DNA of 12,204 nt. It comes from Spirochaetales bacterium. GTDB lineage: Bacteria; Spirochaetota; Spirochaetia; DSM-27196; SLST01. The stretch lies in assembly GCA_028284845.1 (NCBI GenBank), contig JANQQY010000601.1, forward strand, positions 1-12,204, given 5' to 3'. Each line of letters starts with the position of its first letter. Position 1 is the first letter of the stretch. Positions 1 through 6,639 of this stretch are shown here, piece after piece. The notes under the pieces were generated by a model, which was given only the letters and a program-made list of their open reading frames with translations, was not told where the DNA came from and made no database searches. A program made the translations under genes and the position numbers.

Positions 1-2
1 TC

Positions 3-2126
3 CTTCAAGTCATCTCCCACGGCGTCTTCTCCGACGAGTCGGAGCCGGAAACATTTGGTGACGACGAGGATGCATCGGAAGCGGAGATGGCCGCCGACGG
101 TTCGGAAGCAGACGAAGGGCGCGGCAAGCGGAAGAAGAAGAACGATCCGCTCGAACAGTTCACGACCGACCTCACAGAGATGGCTCGCAAGGGACAGCTC
201 GAGCCGCTCGTTGGCCGGGAGGACATTCTTGAGCGGACGATTCAGGTCCTCTGTCGACGACTGAAGAACAACCCTGTGCATCTTGGCGAGCCGGGCGTCG
301 GGAAGACTGCAATCACTGAAGGGCTCGCACAGCGGATCGCGAGCGGCGATGTGCCTGACATCCTGAAGGGCTATCGCGTCTACTCACTCGACATGGGTTC
401 GGTACTCGCCGGCACACGATTCCGAGGCGACTTCGAAGAGCGCATGAAGGCGGTCATCAAGCGACTCGAGAACGAGGACAAGGTGATACTGTTTGTTGAT
501 GAGATTCACACGATCGTTGGGGCGGGCGGCACGGCCGGCGGCGGTTCCATCGAGGCATCGAATCTCCTGAAGCCCGCACTCGCTGCGGGGCGGCTCCGAT
601 GTATTGGCGCAACGACCCACGACGAGTACCGGCGCTACTTCGAGAAAGATCGGGCACTCTCCAGACGCTTCCAGAAAATCGATGTCCCGGAGCCTTCAGT
701 GGGCGAGGCTGTCGACATCTTGAAGGGGCTCAAGGGCCGCTACGAATCATTTCACAATGTGCGCTATAGCGATGAAGCGCTTGAGCTCGCTGCTCGTCTG
801 AGTGACCAGTACATCAAGGACCGTCACCTGCCGGACAAGGCGATCGACGTCATAGATGAGTGCGGCGCATACGTGCGGATGAGAACCTTCCGCCTCGAGC
901 GCGAGGCGACTGCCTCCGAGGATGAGATCGCAGAAGAGACGACCGATGATGCCGTCACCGAGGCGAATGAGTCCGAAGGCGACGTAGAGGCATCAAACGC
1001 AAATGATGCTGCCGTGGACGCCGCCGAAGCGGGTGAGTCGGAGGAAGCCGATGAGGCGGCGAACGAACCGGACCCCGTCGACATCGGCGCGCTGGACATC
1101 GAACGTGTGGTTAGCAAGATCGCGAACATTCCTGAGCGAAGCGTTTCTGTCTCCGAAAAGGACCGATTGAAGGAACTCGAGCCCGCGCTTCGTGGCGCCA
1201 TCTACGGACAGGATTCTGCGATTGACGCGGTTGTCTCCGCTGTCAAACGAAGTCGTGCCGGTTTCCGAAATCCGAACAAGCCGGTCGCCTCGTTCCTGTT
1301 TGTAGGACCGACCGGTGTTGGGAAGACCGAACTCGCGAGACAATTGGCAGAGACACTCGGTGTCGCGATGCATCGATTCGACATGAGCGAGTATCAGGAG
1401 CGCTATGCGGTATCTCGGCTTATCGGTGCGCCTCCGGGCTACGTGGGGTACGACGACGGAGCGCAGCTCGTTGATGTTGTGCGGAAGACTCCGCACGCGG
1501 TTCTGCTTCTTGACGAGGTAGAGAAGGCGCATCCTGAGGTCTTCAACGTACTTCTGCAGGTAATGGACTACGCCACCCTTACCGACAATCAGGGGCGCAA
1601 GGCTGACTTCCGAAACATCATTCTGATTATGACCTCCAACGCCGGTGCCAGAGAGATCGGCAAGCCGATGATCGGCTTTGGCGGTGGACGCGTGACCAGC
1701 GAAGCCGTTGACAATGCGGTGGAGAAGTTCTTCGCGCCGGAGTTCAGGAACCGACTCGACAAAGTCGTTCTCTTCAACAAGCTTGGCACCGAGGTGATCG
1801 AGAATATCGTGCGAAAGGAGATCGACGCCTTCGCCGTCCAGCTCGAGGAGAAGAACATCACGTTGGATGTTACCGACGCCTGTGTGACGTGGCTCGCGAC
1901 GAACGGGTTCTCCGATGAGTTCGGCGCACGCAACATTGCTCGCCTTGTTGAGGAGAAGATCAAGGGATACTTCGTTGATGCGGTTCTCTTTGGGGAGCTG
2001 CAGGATGGTGGTCACGCGACTGCGGATGTGGTCCGCGACGACATCATCATCACTCCGGGTAGTCCCAGGCAGAGCGATGAGACCTCCGGGGATCAGCAGC
2101 CGGCGACCTCGGAGGGCGAATCGTAA
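3..2126 (+). CDS. clpA: ClpA, ATP-dependent Clp protease ATP-binding subunit (5' end missing)
   Basis: ClpA is a hexameric AAA+ unfoldase that feeds substrates, including N-degron proteins delivered by ClpS, into the ClpP peptidase in the cytoplasm. The frame is open from the window edge: residues LQVISHG just after the edge match the end of the ClpA N-domain, so the ATG at 87 is internal and not the start. Ring D1 has Walker A GEPGVGKT (285-308), Walker B ILFVDE and RRFQ. Ring D2 has Walker A GPTGVGKT (1305-1328), Walker B LLLDEVEKAHP and a sensor-2-type GAR. An IGF tripeptide (1671-1679) sits where the ClpP-docking loop lies, so ClpP binding is expected. Two linkers are acidic and low in complexity: one before D1, ending in KRKKK, and a long one between D1 and D2 (about 900-1089). 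There is no ClpC/ClpB coiled-coil M-domain, which favours ClpA. The stop overlaps the proposed aat start. Confidence 0.96.
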   Translation, partial: LQVISHGVFSDESEPETFGDDEDASEAEMAADGSEADEGRGKRKKKNDPLEQFTTDLTEMARKGQLEPLVGREDILERTIQVLCRRLKNNPVHLGEPGVGKTAITEGLAQRIASGDVPDILKGYRVYSLDMGSVLAGTRFRGDFEERMKAVIKRLENEDKVILFVDEIHTIVGAGGTAGGGSIEASNLLKPALAAGRLRCIGATTHDEYRRYFEKDRALSRRFQKIDVPEPSVGEAVDILKGLKGRYESFHNVRYSDEALELAARLSDQYIKDRHLPDKAIDVIDECGAYVRMRTFRLEREATASEDEIAEETTDDAVTEANESEGDVEASNANDAAVDAAEAGESEEADEAANEPDPVDIGALDIERVVSKIANIPERSVSVSEKDRLKELEPALRGAIYGQDSAIDAVVSAVKRSRAGFRNPNKPVASFLFVGPTGVGKTELARQLAETLGVAMHRFDMSEYQERYAVSRLIGAPPGYVGYDDGAQLVDVVRKTPHAVLLLDEVEKAHPEVFNVLLQVMDYATLTDNQGRKADFRNIILIMTSNAGAREIGKPMIGFGGGRVTSEAVDNAVEKFFAPEFRNRLDKVVLFNKLGTEVIENIVRKEIDAFAVQLEEKNITLDVTDACVTWLATNGFSDEFGARNIARLVEEKIKGYFVDAVLFGELQDGGHATADVVRDDIIITPGSPRQSDETSGDQQPATSEGES
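900..1089 (+). other. Acidic low-complexity insert inside ClpA, between D1 and D2
   Basis: About 60 codons rich in Glu, Asp, Ala, Ser and Thr separate the end of the D1 small domain (after DECGAYVRMRTF) from the start of D2 (DIERVVSKIANIPERSV). I count 24 acidic residues in a 60-residue stretch and only one basic residue. E. coli ClpA has a short basic loop here. ClpC carries its coiled-coil M-domain at this same place. The insert has no obvious heptad pattern and is probably disordered. Confidence 0.8.
2111..2116 (+). promoter_or_regulatory. Shine-Dalgarno sequence for aat
   Basis: GGAGGG lies inside the last codons of clpA, with 3 bases between it and the AUC codon at 2120. It is the only strong ribosome-binding sequence near the 5' end of the aat frame, and it supports initiation here despite the lack of a canonical start codon. 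The spacing is on the short side. Confidence 0.55.
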
Positions 2127-2845
2127 AGCGAGAGTTCCCCTGGCTGGAGCCCGACGAGTTCTACCAGTTCCCGCCGCCTGAGGCCTCGACCCCGGAGGGG
2201 ATCGTCGGGGTCGGCGGGAACCTCTCGCCCGGAATGCTTCTCTCAGCCTACCGCCAGGGTGTCTTCCCGTGGTTCAACCCGCGGGATCCCATCCTCTGGT
2301 GGAACCCTGATCCAAGGTTTGTTCTTGTTCCCGACGAGGTCCATGTCTCCTCCTCAATGCGGAGGGTTCTCAATCGAGGTGAGCTTCTCGTCCGCGCGGA
2401 CACTGATTTTGCCGCGGTGATTACCTCGTGCGCTCGTACGCCACGCCCCGGCCAGGACGGAACCTGGATCACAGAGGAGATGGCAGAGGGCTATCTCCGG
2501 CTGCACGAGTTGGGCTTCGCGCATAGTGTCGAAACCTGGTTGGACGACGCATTGGTAGGCGGACTCTACGGAGTTTCGATTGGTCGTATGTTTTTTGGCG
2601 AGAGCATGTTCAGCCATTCCGCAAACTCGTCGAAGGTTGCTCTCATTCGGCTTGCTCGGTTCTTGGAGCACTATGGATTCACCCTCATCGATGCCCAGCT
2701 TCACACACCTCATGTTGAGTCTATGGGCGGTCGCGAGATCCCGCGCACCGAGTTCCTCTCTGTTCTCCGCAGTTCGATCGACTACCCGACCATGCGTGGG
2801 TCGTGGTCGGAGAGGTTCGAGGCATTTACGTATCAGCGACAGTAG
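2120..2845 (+). CDS. aat: Leucyl/phenylalanyl-tRNA--protein transferase
   Basis: Aat transfers Leu or Phe from aminoacyl-tRNA to proteins with N-terminal Lys or Arg, creating N-degrons for ClpS-ClpAP in the cytoplasm. With the start placed at 2120 the product is 241 aa, close to E. coli Aat (234 aa). Conserved features in order are PWLEP, VGGNLSPG, YRQGVFPWF, DPILWWNPDPR, GTWIT, LHELG.AHS.E, GESMFS (catalytic-type Glu at about 161), LIDAQ (Gln at about 193) and REIPR. The first ATG in frame (2234) would remove the conserved VGGNLSP part, so it is unlikely to be the real start. Between the in-frame stop at 2078-2080 and 2234 there is no ATG, GTG or TTG. I chose the AUC at 2120, which follows GGAGGG and overlaps the clpA stop. 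The product is very secure; the start codon is not. The gene converges on the kinase gene 20 bases away. Confidence 0.93.
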   Translation: MVKREFPWLEPDEFYQFPPPEASTPEGIVGVGGNLSPGMLLSAYRQGVFPWFNPRDPILWWNPDPRFVLVPDEVHVSSSMRRVLNRGELLVRADTDFAAVITSCARTPRPGQDGTWITEEMAEGYLRLHELGFAHSVETWLDDALVGGLYGVSIGRMFFGESMFSHSANSSKVALIRLARFLEHYGFTLIDAQLHTPHVESMGGREIPRTEFLSVLRSSIDYPTMRGSWSERFEAFTYQRQ

Positions 2846-2865
2846 TCATGGGTCAGGGTAGGCGT

Positions 2866-4539
2866 CTAGTATCGAAAGCCGCTGTCGCCGGTGAACTCTC
2901 GAACGATCGAGTAGTCCGGTACCAGTTTGTCCGGGATGTTGACGAAGTTCGAAAGGAACCGAAGAAGGCGCACCGCTTCGTCGTAGGTGTCGTCGTCCGG
3001 CTTGACGGTTCGTAGGAGAGGTTCCGCGTGTTTCTTGAGAACGCCGAGTTCGTAGTCAAGGGCAGAGTTGAATCCCGCGTCGGCAGTATCCTGAAATGGG
3101 AAGATGTTTCGTTCCTCGCCGCGACGGACCGAGGGCCACATGTGCAGCGTTGCGCTTGCGCTGTGGCCTCTGAACTGATGATCGCGAACCATGCGACGAA
3201 CCAGGCGGTTGTCGGTCGTTGATATCCGGTTGTGATCGTCCAGATTGAGCTGCGTCAGTGCGGAGATGTAGATCTTGAACTTGCCGGCGCGAGGAACACG
3301 TGGCGTGAGCTGATCGTTGAGGCAGTGGATTCCTTCCATGACCAGGATCCCACGGTCGCTGAGCTGCAGCGCGTGGCCGGCAAACTCCCGCGTTCCACTC
3401 TTGAAATCGAATGTCGGAAGCTCGACCCGATTGCCCGCCATGAGGGAGAGCAGGTGGTCGTTCAAGAGGTCGACATCAAGTGCCTGGACCGATTCGAAGT
3501 CGTAGTCGCCGTTCTCGTCACGGGGTGTATCTTCCCGATTGACGAAGTAGTCATCTACGGAGAGCATCGCCGGAGCAAATCCATGGGCACTCAATTGAAG
3601 CGCAAGCTTCTTTGTGAACGTTGTCTTGCCGGAGCTCGACGGGCCGGCGATGAGGACGATCTGAAGCTCTTCGCCCTGACCCTTCCGGGACGCGATCGTC
3701 TGGGCGATACTCGATATCTTGCGCTCCTGAAGCGCTTCATTGACTCGAATGAACTCCCCGATGTTCCCGTTTCGCACTCGATCGTTCAGCCGACCCACGG
3801 AGGTGACGCCCAGAACGCGACCCCACTCCTTGTATTCGCGGTAGATTGAGAAGAGCAGGCTGCTGTGTTTTCTGGCACGAACCACATTGGGTTCTGCTCG
3901 TGAGGGGTATCGAAGGATGAACCCCGGGTCGAGAACGTCGAGTTCGAACGCAGTCAACAGTCCGGTTCGCGGCACAAGGGGACCATGCGCAAGGTCAAGG
4001 TATCCTCCACATTCGTGAATCGCGACTCGTGACTCGTTCCTGTGTCCGAGCAGCGTCGACGTTTCGGATTGTCCGTTTTCTTCGAAGTGTCGACGCGCGT
4101 CTTCATATGCGACAAGGTGCCGGCTAATGGGCAGATCGGATTCAACCAGTTTCCGCATCTCTGCCTGCAGCCCATCGATCTCCCTGTTCGTCACCACATC
4201 ATCGTCTTTGAAGTAGAAGAAGTAGCCATCTCCCAGGGAGTGCCCCATCACGAGGCGGCGATGTGGCGAGACCCGAGCGACGGCCAGCGAAAGCAGTGAG
4301 CAGAGCGACTGTCGGTAGACCCGTGTGCCTGCCTCAGTCGAGAGGAGAACGGGAGAAACGGTTGCATTGATGCGGACCCGTCGTGAGAGCGAGAGGATTT
4401 CGTTGTTGACCCGTGCCGCCACGACCGGATCATCTGCGCTACCGTACGAGTCAAGAAGCTCGTCAAGTCGCCGCTCAGGTTCGACCTGCGCCGTCGATTC
4501 CGGAAGTATGACGGTGACGGCACGCGGACCGTCTGACAA
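2866..4539 (-). CDS. Nucleoside (uridine-type) kinase fused to a ThrRS-like N-terminal region
   Basis: This is a predicted cytosolic P-loop kinase of the uridine kinase/phosphoribulokinase family; uridine or a related nucleoside is the likely substrate. Residues about 7-60 resemble a TGS domain (VTVILP...). Residues about 70-225 resemble the threonyl-tRNA synthetase second additional (editing) domain, ending in DLAHGPLVPRTG. Residues about 290-500 form the kinase, with Walker A GPSSSGKTT (299-307), SVDDYF (327-332) and a lid-type MEGIHCLND. Such roughly 550-aa fusions are known in spirochaetes, Thermotoga and Firmicutes and are usually annotated as uridine kinase or nucleoside kinase. The ThrRS editing histidines and cysteine are replaced, so tRNA editing is not expected. 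The start is uncertain: TTG at 4539 has no Shine-Dalgarno sequence, and GTG at 4518, just before TVILP, is an alternative. The gene lies 20 bases after the HD-GYP gene and is probably co-transcribed with it. Confidence 0.88.
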   Translation of the reverse strand: MSDGPRAVTVILPESTAQVEPERRLDELLDSYGSADDPVVAARVNNEILSLSRRVRINATVSPVLLSTEAGTRVYRQSLCSLLSLAVARVSPHRRLVMGHSLGDGYFFYFKDDDVVTNREIDGLQAEMRKLVESDLPISRHLVAYEDARRHFEENGQSETSTLLGHRNESRVAIHECGGYLDLAHGPLVPRTGLLTAFELDVLDPGFILRYPSRAEPNVVRARKHSSLLFSIYREYKEWGRVLGVTSVGRLNDRVRNGNIGEFIRVNEALQERKISSIAQTIASRKGQGEELQIVLIAGPSSSGKTTFTKKLALQLSAHGFAPAMLSVDDYFVNREDTPRDENGDYDFESVQALDVDLLNDHLLSLMAGNRVELPTFDFKSGTREFAGHALQLSDRGILVMEGIHCLNDQLTPRVPRAGKFKIYISALTQLNLDDHNRISTTDNRLVRRMVRDHQFRGHSASATLHMWPSVRRGEERNIFPFQDTADAGFNSALDYELGVLKKHAEPLLRTVKPDDDTYDEAVRLLRFLSNFVNIPDKLVPDYSIVREFTGDSGFRY

Positions 4540-4559
4540 TTGGGACGATAGGGTGCGAC

Positions 4560-5732
4560 TCAGTTGTCCGCTTCCTTTGGTGCGGCCTCGAGTCGGATGG
4601 GGTCTTCCGGTGGAAGTGCGCGCGTTACCGTGTGATCGGTGTCGAGTCCCGTGTCGACGATTGGTTGCTCGGCGTATCGTTCACGACTGGGACCGTACAT
4701 CACACGAACTTGAGGCGCCCGAGGGTTTTCTGCATTGGTGTCAACCACCATTCCAAAGCTGCCGTTTGAGAGTTCGACGAAGGTGCCGATTGGATAGATG
4801 CTGACCAATGCCACGAGACCCTTGAGCACCGCCTCGTCATACATCTTGCCGCGATGCTTCAGCATCTCCAGAATCGCCGCGTGGCCGTCGAGCGGTTCCC
4901 GGAATGGGCGTGCCGAAGTGAGCGCGACAAATGAGCTCGCGACCATAATGATCTTCGCGTAGAGTCCTATTCGCTCGCCGGTGAGCTTTCGTGGGTACCC
5001 GGAGCCGTCGATATTTTCCTTGCATTCCAAGACGGCGAGGCAAACCTGCATTGGGAACTGAAGCTGGCGGAGGATCTTGAATCCAAGGACCGTATGAGCC
5101 GTGACCGCCTGTCGTTCCTTCTCCGAAAGCTGACGAGAGGACATGTAAAGCTGCGGAGGGAGTCGGACCATTCCTATCTCGTGCAGAAGTGCCGCGGTGC
5201 CAATCTCGATCAACTTGTGCGGGGGCTGCTTCAGCGCTTGACCAATCGCCACGGCCACGACGGTGGTCTTGCCGGAGTGTGTGACAATGTAGTTCCTGTC
5301 TTTGGTGTTCATCTCGCTGAGACGCAGCATGTACCGTCGGTGGCTCTTCACCATCTCGATGATGCCCTTCACTGTCTCGGTAACCAGTGATGACGAGACA
5401 GAACTCTTCGTTACAAAACTCGTGAAGGTTCGCTCGACAAAGCCCAGAAGCTGATTCACGAAGTCCTCTGCCTGGCGGAACATGTTTGTGTCTTTGAGGT
5501 CTTGATCGACCGACATCGCAATCGTGTCGCCGCTCTGGTCTGCTGAGACCACAGGCTTTTCGATCACGTCTCCCTCTGTCGCCACCGACTCGAAGGACCA
5601 TAACCGGAGGCGCTCGATGAGTTCTTCCGGCAACTGGGTCTCGGGCGAGAGAAGGATGTAGTTGTCATCCAGGTAGACCGGTTTCGTGAAGTACTTGCCC
5701 GCTTCAAGGGCATCCACGGAGACGCTGTTCAT
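4560..5732 (-). CDS. HD-GYP-family protein with degenerate active site
   Basis: The 390-aa soluble protein has an N-terminal HD-GYP-associated region (1-60), a helical linker (80-145), an HD-GYP domain (about 145-310) and a C-terminal beta-rich tail (YPIGTFVELSNG...VVDTN). Typical HD-GYP proteins hydrolyse cyclic di-GMP. Landmarks kept are HS (152-153), LLHEIG (182-187), AH (212-213), DGSGYP (242-247) and LTSARPFR (271-278). Several metal-ligand positions differ: HD is HE (184-185), the HH pair is CK (237-238), and the Asp of the later vaD motif is Ser (266). It is therefore probably not a normal phosphodiesterase. The ATG at 5732 is chosen over a longer frame (to 6152) because the residues upstream are low-quality antisense translation of the next gene, and because an extended -10 box lies just upstream of this ATG. 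The N-terminus MNSVSVDALEAGKYF is also typical of the family. Confidence 0.88.
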   Translation of the reverse strand: MNSVSVDALEAGKYFTKPVYLDDNYILLSPETQLPEELIERLRLWSFESVATEGDVIEKPVVSADQSGDTIAMSVDQDLKDTNMFRQAEDFVNQLLGFVERTFTSFVTKSSVSSSLVTETVKGIIEMVKSHRRYMLRLSEMNTKDRNYIVTHSGKTTVVAVAIGQALKQPPHKLIEIGTAALLHEIGMVRLPPQLYMSSRQLSEKERQAVTAHTVLGFKILRQLQFPMQVCLAVLECKENIDGSGYPRKLTGERIGLYAKIIMVASSFVALTSARPFREPLDGHAAILEMLKHRGKMYDEAVLKGLVALVSIYPIGTFVELSNGSFGMVVDTNAENPRAPQVRVMYGPSRERYAEQPIVDTGLDTDHTVTRALPPEDPIRLEAAPKEADN

Positions 5733-5739
5733 CGCCCCT

Positions 5740-5748
5740 ACTATAGCA
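5740..5748 (-). promoter_or_regulatory. Extended -10 promoter for the HD-GYP gene
   Basis: On the minus strand, TGC-TATAGT is followed by 7 bases (AGGGGCG) and then the ATG at 5732. TATAGT matches 5 of 6 consensus bases and the TGN extension is present. The -35 region is poor, as is usual for extended -10 promoters. Initiation 6-8 bases past the -10 would start the mRNA at or near the ATG. The AGGGG could instead act as a ribosome-binding site if transcription starts further upstream. Confidence 0.55.
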
Positions 5749-5762
5749 CAGCGGACTTCTCT

Positions 5763-5790
5763 TTTACTCTTTGGGTTTCCGGGATAGACT
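5763..5790 (+). promoter_or_regulatory. Candidate promoter for the membrane protein-alaA unit
   Basis: TTTACT (5763-5768) and TAGACT (5785-5790) are spaced by 16 bases, and each matches 4 of 6 consensus positions. The ATG at 5799 follows the -10 by 8 bases, and no Shine-Dalgarno sequence is visible. The whole 66-base gap 5733-5798 is taken up by this candidate and the divergent HD-GYP promoter, so the two may influence each other. Confidence 0.35.
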
Positions 5791-5798
5791 TCGCGACC

Positions 5799-6635
5799 AT
5801 GCGGTTTCGAGTGCTCTTCGCAGTGTTCAACGTCGTTATTCTCCTCTCGTTTGTTCTGATCTTCCTGATGCCTGCGATCGTCCTTGGATGGGACTACACA
5901 AGCGTATTTTGGAGTACAAACTGGCCGCTTGGTGCGGCTTTCCTCGTTGTCTTGATCGCGCTCAACGCCTACTTCGTTGGAAACTGGAGGGTCTTCTCGC
6001 TTCTGGAACAGGAGGACTGGGACGGGATCGTGCGCTACCTCGAGCCGCTTGCCTTCGAGCACAATCGGATCAACGCGCAGCGGGGCCGGATTCTTGTCAA
6101 TGCCTACATCGCCTCGCGCAGCATCGAGCGCATTGGCCCTCTTGCGGCTCATCTCTCTTCGGCGAAGCCACGTGTCGCGGACGCCCTTGTCTTGGAGCTG
6201 GGTGTTCCGCGGCTGTTGGGTGACGAGGGGAAATCGATGCTCGAGGAACTCACCCGTCGCGTCGAGTCACCGCGAGTCTCGCATCCGGAATGGGTTCGAT
6301 GGTGTTATGCCGTCTGCTTGCTGTTGAACGATCGAATTGAAGAGGCGAAAGACGAACTCGTTGTTGTTGCCACAGAAGCGCGGGACAATCTTCTGGCGGT
6401 GCTCGCCGGCTCCATGCTCGATCCATACGCTCAGTCGAATCCAGATGTCAGGAAGGTCGCCGACTCGGTACGCAACCGTATTCGTTCAAAGATCTCCCGC
6501 GACAAGATGATCAGGCTCCTCGAACGTGAGAGACAACGCCTGCATATCGTCATCCTCGGCTCGCAGATCGAGCAGGCGATTGATTGGGCGTATCCCGGAG
6601 CACCTGACTCATCCGCCACTGAAACGGTAGATTAG
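5799..6635 (+). CDS. Hypothetical membrane-anchored protein with helical cytosolic domain
   Basis: I do not recognise a named family. The 278-aa product begins with a short basic stretch (MRFR) and two hydrophobic segments, about residues 5-31 and 43-62, which predict a two-pass inner-membrane anchor. The rest (about 63-265) is charged and alpha-helical, with an LLEQEDWDGIVRYLEPLAFEH stretch at its head that recalls tetratricopeptide-like repeats, and it is probably cytosolic. There is no catalytic motif, no cysteine cluster and no signal peptidase site that I can see. Codon use looks like that of its neighbours, so recent transfer is not suggested. It ends 4 bases before alaA, so the two are probably co-transcribed and translationally coupled. 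A scaffold or regulatory role at the membrane is possible but unsupported. Confidence 0.8.
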   Translation: MRFRVLFAVFNVVILLSFVLIFLMPAIVLGWDYTSVFWSTNWPLGAAFLVVLIALNAYFVGNWRVFSLLEQEDWDGIVRYLEPLAFEHNRINAQRGRILVNAYIASRSIERIGPLAAHLSSAKPRVADALVLELGVPRLLGDEGKSMLEELTRRVESPRVSHPEWVRWCYAVCLLLNDRIEEAKDELVVVATEARDNLLAVLAGSMLDPYAQSNPDVRKVADSVRNRIRSKISRDKMIRLLERERQRLHIVILGSQIEQAIDWAYPGAPDSSATETVD

Positions 6636-6639
6636 GCGT

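Noticed and set aside
900..1089. ClpC/ClpB assignment because of the extra middle segment
   Set aside because: The segment lacks the coiled-coil M-domain pattern, and both ATPase rings and linkers match ClpA better.
993..2015. Long antisense frame (340 aa) opposite clpA
   Set aside because: It lies entirely opposite a well-conserved gene, has no recognisable domain and fits the third-position bias of a G+C-rich coding strand.
2836..2888. Inverted repeat GCGACAG/CTGTCGC between the convergent aat and kinase ends
   Set aside because: The 7-bp stem has a 39-base loop and no T-run on either strand, so it is weak as a terminator and could be chance.
5733..6152. N-terminal extension of the HD-GYP frame (140 aa)
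   Set aside because: The residues are antisense to the membrane protein gene, charged and unlike the family, while ATG 5732 has its own promoter and a family-like N-terminus.
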